Both the position numbers and the translations under genes were made by a program. 50,132 bases of DNA from assembly GCA_047345645.1 (NCBI GenBank), contig JBLEFH010000012.1. One strand, written 5' to 3'. Source of the DNA: JBLEFH01 sp047345645. Its GTDB lineage: Bacteria; Pseudomonadota; Alphaproteobacteria; Rhodobacterales; Rhodobacteraceae. Under the pieces are notes generated by a model. That model did not search any database. It saw only the letters and a list, made by a program, of their open reading frames with translations, and had not been told where the DNA came from. Positions 8,145 through 16,191 of this stretch are shown in pieces. Position 1 is the first letter of the stretch. Every line of letters begins with the position of its first letter.

Positions 8145-9059
8145 TTACTCCTCAGATTCACCTTTGAGACCTTGCTCCAAGGTGCTCCACGCGACCAGGA
8201 TTCCGCTGTGCCTCTCGATTTCACGAAGCACTTGCTTTCGGGTTTTGCCCTCATGTCCGATTGGAAACAGCTTTTTGTAGGTCGCAGCGGCCCGATGCTT
8301 CTTCGCAGGTCGTCCCGAATGTTTTTTGCTGTCCGGCGCGATACCCAAGCGCTGTCGAATAGCCTTGCGGTCTGGGATCTCACTTTCAGGAATTACAAGA
8401 ACGTGACCTTCGAAGGGTGATAGCCTCTGTGCGAGCGGAGCCAGCTTTGCCAGGTATTGTAACCGTGAGATCTCCACCTCGGGGACTGGGCCGCCGGATC
8501 GCTTGCTCAACTCTTCTGAGGCTTCCAAAAGCTCACGGAGTTTGCCCCTGCAATCGACGCTGTAGTACTTTTTATCCACGAAGGACCAAGGACAGCCTAT
8601 ATTAGGAGGTATTGTGACCACTCCATCATTTCCCCCCGCTGTTCGGTGTGCTGAAAATGTCTCGCAATTTAGAGGTACATAATGAAGGTGCATGATCGAT
8701 CCATCGACCGGAGTTACCGTACCGCCTGGCCCACACAGATGCAGGCTGCATTCAGAAACAAACCGGGTGAAGGCACTTGAGCAAAGTGCTTTCAACTTCG
8801 AACGGGGAACCTCGCTGTCTGGTATCTCGCGCTCTGCTTCCTCGAAAGACGGGAGCAAAACTTCCGGATATTCGCAATCTTGGGCGTCGATCAATGGAAA
8901 GGTTGCGTCAACTTCCTCGGAGTTTGAAAATGTCTCGAACTTTTTCCGCTCCCAGGCGTTGCGTTCTTGGATACGCTTTTCCAACAGTCTATTCTGTTTA
9001 GCCTTACCTCTCAGCGCTGTTTGATCCGGCTCTTCAAGGTTTATGAACTCGAAAGTCAT
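8145..9059 (-). CDS. Unknown protein coupled to the integrase
   Basis: A 304-aa protein I do not recognise. The ATG at 9059 is chosen because it overlaps the integrase stop codon as ATGA, implying translational coupling; longer starts exist at 9101 and 9158. The N-terminal third is acidic and charged (EKRIQERNAWERKKFETFSN). The middle holds several cysteines (ALCSSAFTRFVSECSLHLCG). The C-terminal part is basic (GRPAKKHRAAATYKKLF) and ends in what looks like a small helical DNA-binding segment. No signal peptide or membrane segment is visible. Its place between the integrase and AlpA in a satellite-like element suggests a role in regulation, interference or host takeover, but nothing in the sequence proves one. 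Confidence 0.7.
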   Translation of the reverse strand: MTFEFINLEEPDQTALRGKAKQNRLLEKRIQERNAWERKKFETFSNSEEVDATFPLIDAQDCEYPEVLLPSFEEAEREIPDSEVPRSKLKALCSSAFTRFVSECSLHLCGPGGTVTPVDGSIMHLHYVPLNCETFSAHRTAGGNDGVVTIPPNIGCPWSFVDKKYYSVDCRGKLRELLEASEELSKRSGGPVPEVEISRLQYLAKLAPLAQRLSPFEGHVLVIPESEIPDRKAIRQRLGIAPDSKKHSGRPAKKHRAAATYKKLFPIGHEGKTRKQVLREIERHSGILVAWSTLEQGLKGESEE

Positions 9060-10390
9060 TCGAATGCTGTCGAGGCGGATGTAACCCTCACATCGAAACA
9101 TAGCGGGCTCCTTCTGTTGAGTGGGCTCGTGCAATTGTCGGATAGAAATTTCGCCCAAGCTGCCATCATGGCCCGGCGCTTCTCGATCATGTCCCCACGC
9201 CGATATGAGGCTTCGACTGCGTTGCTGATCTTGTGTGCAAGTGAAATTTCCGCCATTTCACCGGGAAACTCTGTGCGTTCAGCAACCCAATCGCGAAACG
9301 TGCTGCGTAGTCCATGGGGAACTGCCGGTCGTTTGCTGACCCTATCTAAAAACCCCCCACCACCGGCAGCTACATCGGCGGCATGTGCGCGCTTCATCGC
9401 AGCGCTCATTGTCATGTCTGTCATCTCTCCTCCGCGAGGTGCGGGAAAGACGAGTGGGTTCCCCTCAAACCTGGGTAGCCCTTCAAGTAGTGCCATACCC
9501 TCAGCTGCAAGCGGCACCCGATGCTCACGGGTCATTTTCATACGCTCAGCGGGTATTACCCACATTCCCGTAGCCATATCGATTTCTTCCCAGCGCGCTC
9601 CTCGGACTTCCTGTGAACGGGTGGCCGTCAGTGCCGCGAATTCCAACGCACGTGCTCCAACCCCCGCCCGCTTCTGAATTGCCGCGAACCAGCGAGGCGC
9701 GTCATCGATCTGGATGGCTGGATGATTGCCTTGCTTGGCGACCTTGGACGCCGCTGGCAGGAGCTCCTTGAGATTGCCTGCCCACCGGGCAGGATTATCG
9801 CCTGTTCTATGCCCGGCTACGGTAGCCCATGAAAGAACAGCCTCAATGCGCCCGCGCAGGCGGGAGGCGGTTTCGGTCTTGACTTGCCAGATCGGTTCCA
9901 AAACCCGCAGCACGTCTTGCACGGTGATTTCATCCACCAGCATTCCACCCAGTTCCGGCATGGCATAGGTGCGTAGGGTGTTTTCCCATTGTTGCCGGTG
10001 CTTGGGGTTTTTGAAAGCATCCAGCTTGGCAGCTAGCGCCTTGTCGGTAGCATCCGCGAACGTTAGGCCGCGGAGGCGCGTCGCTTCAAGTTTTGCTCTG
10101 GCGGCTTTCCGTTCCTCCACCGGGTCAATGCCACGACGAACTTGGTCCTTCATTTCACGAGCGCGCTCTCGCGCTTGGGCGAGTGTCACGTCCGGAAAGC
10201 CGCCAAGGCCGATTTCGCGGCGCTTGCCACCAATAGAAGCCCGCAACAGCCACGTGCGTCCTCCGCTAGGAGTAATCTGTAAAAGCAAACCCGAGACGCC
10301 GCCTACTGCGAATTTGGCATTGCCCCGGGTTCCGGGGTGCTGCAATCGTTTCACCTCAAGTGCGGAAAGCTCTCTAGCTACCTTCGGCAT
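9056..10390 (-). CDS. P4-type tyrosine recombinase (integrase)
   Basis: A 444-aa integrase with an N-terminal DUF4102 arm-binding domain (FAVGGVSGLLLQITPSGGRT, KRREIGLGGFPDVTLAQARE), a core-binding SAM-like domain near residues 110-200 and the catalytic domain. Catalytic residues read R258 (TATRSQEVRGARW), H359 and R362 (PHGLRSTFRDW), H386 (LAHKISN) and the nucleophile Y396 (EASYRRGD). These enzymes insert elements into tRNA or tmRNA 3' ends. The last 25 residues after LSDN look unlike the family, and could be an extension caused by loss of an earlier stop. It starts the minus-strand operon, and the attachment site is expected just beyond the start codon, in 10391-10570. Confidence 0.93.
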   Translation of the reverse strand: MPKVARELSALEVKRLQHPGTRGNAKFAVGGVSGLLLQITPSGGRTWLLRASIGGKRREIGLGGFPDVTLAQARERAREMKDQVRRGIDPVEERKAARAKLEATRLRGLTFADATDKALAAKLDAFKNPKHRQQWENTLRTYAMPELGGMLVDEITVQDVLRVLEPIWQVKTETASRLRGRIEAVLSWATVAGHRTGDNPARWAGNLKELLPAASKVAKQGNHPAIQIDDAPRWFAAIQKRAGVGARALEFAALTATRSQEVRGARWEEIDMATGMWVIPAERMKMTREHRVPLAAEGMALLEGLPRFEGNPLVFPAPRGGEMTDMTMSAAMKRAHAADVAAGGGGFLDRVSKRPAVPHGLRSTFRDWVAERTEFPGEMAEISLAHKISNAVEASYRRGDMIEKRRAMMAAWAKFLSDNCTSPLNRRSPLCFDVRVTSASTAFE

Positions 10391-10575
10391 TTTAAACCCG
10401 CCATAATACCCGCCAAAAAATTTTCACCAGAATGCGACAGGGTGCGATGCCTGGCAACAGAATAAATCCGTAACTGACTGATAAAATATTGAGATTCGGC
10501 GCCATGCCTTTGGGCGCGACAGCTTAATGGCGGGCTTCGTCTCCGCCACCATCTTTCTCGCATATCACCCCCCAT
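10391..10575. other. Integrase-side boundary region (possible attachment site)
   Basis: No gene is supported here. Near 10527-10550 the sequence GGCGGGCTTCGTCTCCGCC-ACCA forms a 5-6 bp hairpin followed by ACCA, like the T-arm and 3' end of a tRNA or tmRNA. The loop lacks a standard TTCRA sequence in the right place, so this is only a hint that the element sits next to a (tm)RNA 3' end. AT-rich sequence with several direct and inverted short repeats near 10395-10500 would suit integrase arm sites. Confidence 0.35.
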
Positions 10576-10604
10576 GAAAAAGGGCGCAGCTTGCGCTACG
10601 CCCT
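10576..10604 (-). terminator. Rho-independent terminator of the fasciclin gene
   Basis: On the minus strand, AGGGCG-T-AGC pairs with GCT-G-CGCCCT around a 4-base loop and is followed by a run of T. It lies about 30 bases past the fasciclin gene's stop codon. Confidence 0.85.
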
Positions 10605-10632
10605 CTTGCTATCGCGTTGGTGGGAGACGCGA

Positions 10633-11169
10633 TTACATCGCCGGCAGGAGCACGCCGTCGATTACGTGAACGACGCCGTTCCCTGCCTCAAGATCGGCAG
10701 CGGTGACGGTCACGGCGTCGTTGATTTTCACCATGTCGCCGTCGAGCGACAGGGTCAGGGCGCAGTTGCCCATGGTGGTCACGTCATGCGCGCCGCCATC
10801 ATCGTTGACCATCTGCACAACCGCTTCAGCCATAGCCTTGGTTTCCACGACATGGCAGCCGAGGATCTGAACCAGTTGCTCTTGGTTCTCGGGCATCAGC
10901 ACCTCTTCGAGCGTGCCTTCGGGCAGCGCTTCGAACGCACCATCGGTCGGCGCGAAGACGGTGAACGGGCCTTCACCCGACAGAGCTTCGGCGAGATCCG
11001 CTGCGATCACGGCGGCTTCCAGCGTCTCGTGATCTTCCGAATTCACCACGATATCGACAACGGTCGCGGGCATTTCGCTCATCGCCGCGTCGCTTTCATG
11101 GTTATCAGCAAAAGCAAAGCCAGCGGTCGATGCGAAAGCTGCGGTGATACCAATCTTAATCAGGTTCAT
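10633..11169 (-). CDS. Secreted fasciclin-domain protein
   Basis: A 178-aa exported protein with a cleavable signal peptide (MNLIKIGITAAFASTAGFAFA) and one fasciclin (FAS1) domain. The FAS1 motifs are clear: TLEAAVIAADLAEALSGEGP, FTVFAPTDGAFEALPEGTL, and the C-terminal GNGVVHVIDGVLLP. FAS1 domains mediate adhesion or protein interaction outside the cytoplasm; the bacterial roles are poorly defined. The ATG at 11169 is preceded by GGAGG at the right distance; an ATG twelve bases upstream lacks one. The gene is monocistronic, with its own terminator downstream and a divergent lytic transglycosylase gene upstream. Confidence 0.93.
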   Translation of the reverse strand: MNLIKIGITAAFASTAGFAFADNHESDAAMSEMPATVVDIVVNSEDHETLEAAVIAADLAEALSGEGPFTVFAPTDGAFEALPEGTLEEVLMPENQEQLVQILGCHVVETKAMAEAVVQMVNDDGGAHDVTTMGNCALTLSLDGDMVKINDAVTVTAADLEAGNGVVHVIDGVLLPAM

Positions 11170-11384
11170 GTCATCCTCCATTGTTGGATACTCGCAGTTA
11201 CGGAGGGCACCCGGTGACAAGTTGCGCCGCTCACGTTTATGTGAAGAGAAAAGCGCGCAACGCTTAGGGTTTGTTAGAGCGCAGCGGCCGTCTCTTTGTT
11301 CTCTCTGATGAAACCAAAAGCCCATTGTGCCGCGCGCCAGAGCCGTTACTCTCGCCCCTAAAGCACAAGCAAACAGGGCAGATT

Positions 11385-12512
11385 ATGACCATCAGCAGAC
11401 GTTTCCTTCTTGCGAGCCTCGGGGCGGCTTCCCTCGCCGCCTGTAGCACCGCGCCGCGTGTTCCAAGCTATAGCGCGCCGGACAATGCCATTCCGCCCGA
11501 TCTCCTGCCGCAGGCCAATGCGGGCTATGATGCTTGGGTTGCGTCCTTCCGCGGGCGGGCGCTCTCGAGCGGGATTTCATCGTCCACTTTCGATGCGGCG
11601 TTCCGCAATGCGGGTTTCCTGCCGGGTGTTGTCAGCCGGGATCGCAACCAGACGGAGTTCAAACGCAGCCTTGAGGATTATCTCTCCATCGCCGCCTCGG
11701 ATGAGCGCATCGCCAAGGGCCGCGCCGCTTATGCGCGCCATCGCGGCACCCTCGCGGCGATTGAAGCGCGCTACGGCGTCGATCCCTATATCGTCACCGC
11801 GATCTGGGGGCTGGAGAGCTTCTATGGCGAGCGGCAGGGCAATATCCCGGTCATCTCGGCGACCTCCACGCTGGCCTATGACGGGCGGCGCGGACAGTTC
11901 TTCGAGGCGCAAACCCTTGCGGCGCTTCGTATTATCCAAGCGGGCGATATCAGCGCGGATCGCATGACCGGAAGCTGGGCCGGGGCCATGGGCCATACGC
12001 AGTTCATCCCGACCACCTTTGCCGAATATGCCGTGGATTTCACCGGTGATGGACGGCGCGATATCTGGGCGGCGGACCCGACGGACTCGCTCGCCAGCAC
12101 GGCCAATTATCTCTCACGAAGTGGCTGGCAGCGCGGCGTTCGCTGGGGGCAGGAAGATGCGGGCGGATCGCTTCAGCCCGAGCCGGGCGGGCCGCGCTTC
12201 TCGACGACCGGGAATTTCCGCGCAATCAAACGCTACAACAATTCAGACGCCTACGCGATTGGCGTCGGTCATCTGGCGGACCGGATCGCAGGCGGCGGGC
12301 CGCTGCGCACGCCCTTCCCGCCCGATCAATACGGGCTCACCAAGGACGACCGGATCGCCCTTCAGCAACGCCTGACACAGCGCGGGTTCGATACGGGCGG
12401 CGCGGATGGCGTGATCGGTTCGAACACCACGGCGGCGATTGAGGGCTATCAGCGCGCGCAAGGTCTGCCGGTAACGGGCGAGCCGTCTCAAGCCCTTCTG
12501 CGCAGTCTTTAA
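11385..12512 (+). CDS. Lytic murein transglycosylase lipoprotein (MltB-like) with peptidoglycan-binding domain
   Basis: A 375-aa outer-membrane lipoprotein that cleaves the glycan strand of peptidoglycan. It begins with MTISRRFLLASLGAASLAAC; the twin arginine and the lipobox LAAC place the lipidated cysteine at residue 20. The MltB-type (SLT_2) catalytic domain follows: the catalytic glutamate is E144 in WGLESFYGE, with the family motifs SWAGAMGHTQFIPTTF and ADPTDSLASTANYL. A C-terminal PG_binding_1 domain (LQQRLTQRGFDTGGADGVIG, then GYQRAQGLPVTGEPS) ends the protein. The start at 11385 gives the lipoprotein signal; a longer frame upstream does not. A terminator hairpin follows. Confidence 0.93.
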   Translation: MTISRRFLLASLGAASLAACSTAPRVPSYSAPDNAIPPDLLPQANAGYDAWVASFRGRALSSGISSSTFDAAFRNAGFLPGVVSRDRNQTEFKRSLEDYLSIAASDERIAKGRAAYARHRGTLAAIEARYGVDPYIVTAIWGLESFYGERQGNIPVISATSTLAYDGRRGQFFEAQTLAALRIIQAGDISADRMTGSWAGAMGHTQFIPTTFAEYAVDFTGDGRRDIWAADPTDSLASTANYLSRSGWQRGVRWGQEDAGGSLQPEPGGPRFSTTGNFRAIKRYNNSDAYAIGVGHLADRIAGGGPLRTPFPPDQYGLTKDDRIALQQRLTQRGFDTGGADGVIGSNTTAAIEGYQRAQGLPVTGEPSQALLRSL

Positions 12513-12518
12513 AGCAAA

Positions 12519-12545
12519 ACCGCGCCGGAGAGCATCCGGCGCGGT
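12519..12545. terminator. Bidirectional terminator hairpin
   Basis: A perfect 11-bp stem ACCGCGCCGGA / TCCGGCGCGGT with a 5-base loop lies between two convergent genes. On the minus strand it is followed by TTTTGC, on the plus strand by CTTCC, so it best serves the mce-DUF1467 transcript and may also end the transglycosylase transcript. Confidence 0.8.
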
Positions 12546-12566
12546 CTTCCCGAAGCGGCGAGAGGG

Positions 12567-12829
12567 TCAGTCCATCCGCCCCCAGAAATCCAGATTTTCG
12601 ACGGTGAGCAGACCGGAGATCACCACCCCGGCAATGATCGCCGTCAGGATGAACGCCCAGATCGTCGCCTGAAGCATCTTGCGGCCCATGCGGATATTGG
12701 CCGGCGACGAGCCATGCGTGCCCGGCACCACCTCGCCCTCCTCCTCCTGCGTCCGCAGCCCGATGGGCACGAGGATCAGCAGCATCAGAAACCACATGCA
12801 GGCATAGACGACGAGGATGGAGGTGATGC

Positions 12830-12833
<4 letters not shown>
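12567..12833 (-). CDS. DUF1467 family membrane protein
   Basis: An 88-aa protein with two transmembrane helices (ILVVYACMWFLMLLILVPIG and ATIWAFILTAIIAGVVISGLL) joined by an acidic, proline-containing loop (RTQEEEGEVVPGTHGSSPAN). This is the alphaproteobacterial DUF1467 pattern. Its start codon overlaps the stop of the methylmalonyl-CoA epimerase gene (ATGA), an arrangement known in many Rhodobacterales and Rhizobiales. The role is unknown. A terminator follows. Confidence 0.88.
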
Positions 12834-13234
<401 letters not shown>

Positions 13235-13377
13235 CTCGTTCCCCTTTTTGCTGCGCTGCATGATGATGCGCCGCCGCGCCGGACGCAAGAGCGGCGTGGC
13301 GTCTCCCTCTCGCACATTCACCTTCCGTTAGCCTTAATCGGGTTTCGTAAGCACAGTCATTAGTGCGGAGTTTAACC

Positions 13378-14073
13378 ATGTCCGATTCTCTTCTCCCGCG
13401 TCCGTCCCTGGCGCGCCCGCTCAACGGCATTTCGATCCTGCTGGTCGAGGACAGCCGTTGTTACGCCGAAACCATCCATCAAATGGCGCTAAAAAGCGGC
13501 GCGCGTTTGTGCAAGGTCAATACGCTGGAAGCGGGCCGCAAAGCGCTGCGCAGTTTTCGCCCTCATGTGGTGATTGCAGATCTCGGTCTGCCCGATGGCG
13601 ACGGCCTGGAGATCGCCACGCTTCTGGCCGAGCAGGCGGCGGCGCGCCCCAAACTGGTTGCGATCAGCGGCGCAAGCGCGGATCGTTTGACCGAAACCGC
13701 GCAGACCCCCGGCGTCGATGCGGTCGTCGCGAAGGCGGACCTCACCCTCTCGCATTTTCGCCAGATGATCGGGCAGCTCGTTGGCCGCACCCCGCCCGAG
13801 CGCAGCCGAGAGACGAAAATCACGCCTTGCCCGACCACCGTGGCCGTCGATTTGCGGCAAGCGAAAAGAATTCTGCGCTCCGCAATTGATTCGGGTGCCC
13901 CCGCACAGATTCGCGAAGCCGGGCAATTTACAGCAGCATTGGCCAAACTTATTGGGGATAGAGACCTGTTAACCCATGCGGAAAGAGCGGCGTTTCAAAG
14001 AAATAAAATGTCGTGTCAAACCCTATTGAAAGAAATAAGCAAACGCCTGCCGATGGTCGAACCCGCTGAATAG
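13378..14073 (+). CDS. Response regulator receiver protein without a DNA-binding domain
   Basis: A 231-aa protein with an N-terminal receiver domain: acidic pocket in ILLVEDS (E24, D25), phospho-acceptor aspartate D68 in VVIADLGLPDGDG, a conserved serine in VAISGAS and the lysine in VVAKADL. The C-terminal 90 residues form a helical region (DLRQAKRILRSAIDSGAPAQ to the end) that I do not recognise and that is not a helix-turn-helix output domain. It probably acts by protein contact, or as a phosphate sink. No histidine kinase lies nearby. It is divergent from mce, with 143 bases between the starts, and is followed by a 390-base non-coding gap holding the nested palindrome. Confidence 0.85.
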   Translation: MSDSLLPRPSLARPLNGISILLVEDSRCYAETIHQMALKSGARLCKVNTLEAGRKALRSFRPHVVIADLGLPDGDGLEIATLLAEQAAARPKLVAISGASADRLTETAQTPGVDAVVAKADLTLSHFRQMIGQLVGRTPPERSRETKITPCPTTVAVDLRQAKRILRSAIDSGAPAQIREAGQFTAALAKLIGDRDLLTHAERAAFQRNKMSCQTLLKEISKRLPMVEPAE

Positions 14074-14161
14074 TTGCAATAAAACGACCGTTTCATCCGA
14101 AACACGAATTAGTAGCATTTTAAGTGAAATTTAAATTTGCCGTTGCTTCTTGACGGGAAGA

Positions 14162-14316
14162 ATTTACATGGCAATTTAAGGTTGTTATGACCTGCTTCAG
14201 AACCGTGGTGGGTGAGGTGGTGTCTATTTCGGGTGGATCGAAACAGACCAGCTCTGAAGCAGGTCATAACAACCTAACTCCCCCAAAACATGACCTTTGG
14301 TCGGGTCCATGTAAAT
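14162..14316. repeat. Nested 155-bp palindromic element
   Basis: The only notable content of the 391-base gap 14074-14464. The outer arms ATTTACATGG (14162-14171) and CCATGTAAAT (14307-14316) are perfect 10-base inverted repeats. Inside them, a perfect 23-base inverted repeat spans 14179-14201 and 14253-14275, beginning AGGTTGTTATGACC. The 51-base centre can form a further imperfect stem (GGTGTCTATTTCG with CGAAACAGACC). The element has no open frame of note. It could be a small non-autonomous mobile element, a structured RNA or a regulatory hairpin. I saw no second copy in the window. Confidence 0.8.
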
Positions 14317-14464
14317 GCGGAATCTCGAATAATTGGTTAAAATTTTATTTACCACGCGACTCTACACAGTTTCGCGTGTTCCGGGGCTTTCCCTTTGTGC
14401 TTGCGATCATCGTTCACTAGATGGTCTGACGAGTCTTTAAGAAAAGTTAGAGATAGGACGATTT

Positions 14465-15478
14465 ATGCCGATCGGCGTGGTGGTGGTGGCCTATAACACC
14501 GGCGAAATGATCCTGGATTGCCTGGAAAGTCTGCTGGCGTCAGAGGGTGCGGATGTACGCATCGTTGTGGTGAACAATGCCTGCCGCGACGACACCCCGC
14601 AGATTATCCGGGATTGGGCGACGGGTGCGCGCGTCTGGACGCAGCCCGATAGGCTGCCCTTCACGCCGCGCGACGCCGCGCCTGTTCCGCTCAAAGAGAT
14701 CGCGCGCCCGGAAGGCCGCGTGGATTCAGGCGAGATCGTCATGATTAACTCGCCGAAAAATCTCGGCTTTGCGGGCGGCGTCAATCTCGGGCTGAAGCTT
14801 CTTCACGCCATGCCGGAGATCAATGATTTCTGGATCCTCAACCCCGACTCCATGGCGGAGACCCAGACGGCAGCGGCTTATGAGGCGGCGAGCCGCGATG
14901 CAAACGGCCATTACAGCTTCATGGGCGGGCGGGTTTACTACACGCAGCCGCCGCAGATGATTCAGTCCGATGGCGGGCGCGTGAACCTGTGGCTTGGGAA
15001 CTGCTACCCCCACAGACTGGCGCAACGGGGCCGGGATGTGCCCGCGCCGACGTTGGACGAGATCGACTATTTCGCAGGCTCCAATATTGTCGCCTCACGC
15101 CAAATGATCGACACCCATGGCTATATGCCCGAGGATTATTTTCTGTTTTTCGAGGAAATCGACTGGTGCCTCAGTCGCGGCGATCTGCCCCTCATCCGCG
15201 TCGAGGACGGCATTGTGCATCACCACGGCGGTGCGACCATCGGCTCGGCCATTGTGGGGAAAGGGCCGTCCGAACTCGCGGCTTATTTCATGGCGAAAAG
15301 CCGTCTGCGCTTCGTGCGCCGGAAGAACCCGCTCGGCTATCCGACCGCCCTCGCCTATACGCTTGGCAAGGCGCTGAAATATTATCGTTTGGGCCAGAAG
15401 AAGGCCGCCAATGCCGCGTTTCGCGGCGCGCTTGGCCTCAAAATGCCGGAGGGCGCGCGGCGGGTGATCGAGGGTTAA
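14465..15478 (+). CDS. Family 2 glycosyltransferase
   Basis: A 337-aa GT-A fold glycosyltransferase (rhamnosyltransferase-like, COG1216 type), transferring a sugar from a nucleotide donor to a cell-surface glycan or a similar acceptor. The N-terminus reads IGVVVVAYNTGEMILDCLES, followed by VNNACRDDTP. The donor-binding segment is SPKNLGFAGGVNLGL, with the metal-binding acidic motif ILNPDSM. The acceptor-side motif YFLFFEEIDWCLS near residue 225 is typical. No membrane segment is seen. It is followed convergently by the EI24 gene, overlapping by four bases. It stands alone, without a polysaccharide cluster, and lies just downstream of the nested palindrome. Confidence 0.9.
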   Translation: MPIGVVVVAYNTGEMILDCLESLLASEGADVRIVVVNNACRDDTPQIIRDWATGARVWTQPDRLPFTPRDAAPVPLKEIARPEGRVDSGEIVMINSPKNLGFAGGVNLGLKLLHAMPEINDFWILNPDSMAETQTAAAYEAASRDANGHYSFMGGRVYYTQPPQMIQSDGGRVNLWLGNCYPHRLAQRGRDVPAPTLDEIDYFAGSNIVASRQMIDTHGYMPEDYFLFFEEIDWCLSRGDLPLIRVEDGIVHHHGGATIGSAIVGKGPSELAAYFMAKSRLRFVRRKNPLGYPTALAYTLGKALKYYRLGQKKAANAAFRGALGLKMPEGARRVIEG

Positions 15479-16161
15479 CGCTTCACCCGGTGGAACATAT
15501 GGGTGAAGGTGGCCACGCCAAGGATCGGGATCAGCAGGTTCACCACCGGGATGGAGAGTGCCGCGGCCATCATCGCGCCCGCCATCCAGATCGGGATGAG
15601 ATGACGGCGGAACATTTGCATCGCGCCTTCGCGGCCGATCCGGCGCATGGCGGTCAGGGTGAAATATTCGCGGCCGAGGAGATAGCCGTTCACCGTCCAG
15701 AAGGCGAAGGGCGCGAAAGGCGGGATCGCGAAATAGACAATCAGTGCCAAGAGGTTCGCGACGATCAGGACGCCCAAAAATTTCAGCGAGTCCATCAACT
15801 GCTCGCGCATCGGGAGCGGGTGGACCTTCGGCAAATTCGGGTAGTAGCGCGCCTCCACGGCCTCGGCGACGTCGTCGAGGAAGAAGCCCGCGAAGGCGGT
15901 GGCCACCGGAACCATCAGGAAGATCGACGCGAACATCATCGCCAGCACCGCGCCGAAGGAGGCGAGCGTGTCCACAAAAGTGACTTCACCGATCATGGGC
16001 AAAACAATTGCGGCGGGGACCAGCGCGCCGACGACGAACCAGAAAATGATGTAGACGGCGATCAACAGCAGCAGCGTCAGGCCGACGGCTTTGAACAGCA
16101 CGGCGCGGAAGCGCGGATCGAAGAACTGGCTGAGCGCCTTTTGGAAATCGAGCAAGAACAT
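15475..16161 (-). CDS. EI24 domain membrane protein
   Basis: A 228-aa integral membrane protein of the EI24/CysZ-like family. It has about four to five hydrophobic segments: TLLLLIAVYIIFWFVVGAL, SFGAVLAMMFASIFLMVPV, FLGVLIVANLLALIVYFAI and MAGAMMAAALSIPVVNLLI. The family signature WTVNGYLLGREYFTLTAMRR is present near residue 155. The CysZ branch is linked to sulfate transport, but many alphaproteobacterial members have no known role. It lies 30 bases downstream of the GNAT gene on the same strand, so it may be the end of the aspS-GNAT operon. Confidence 0.87.
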   Translation of the reverse strand: MFLLDFQKALSQFFDPRFRAVLFKAVGLTLLLLIAVYIIFWFVVGALVPAAIVLPMIGEVTFVDTLASFGAVLAMMFASIFLMVPVATAFAGFFLDDVAEAVEARYYPNLPKVHPLPMREQLMDSLKFLGVLIVANLLALIVYFAIPPFAPFAFWTVNGYLLGREYFTLTAMRRIGREGAMQMFRRHLIPIWMAGAMMAAALSIPVVNLLIPILGVATFTHMFHRVKR

Positions 16162-16191
16162 GGCGCAGATATAGGGGCTTGGCGGCGGCGG

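Noticed and set aside
14179..14275. Invertible promoter flanked by the 23-base repeats
   Set aside because: The 51-base centre holds no visible -35/-10 pair and no invertase gene is next to it; kept only as one option for the element.
14162..14316. Integron attC site
   Set aside because: The symmetry is suggestive, but the RYYYAAC and GTTRRRY core sites are not in the right orientation and no integron integrase is present.
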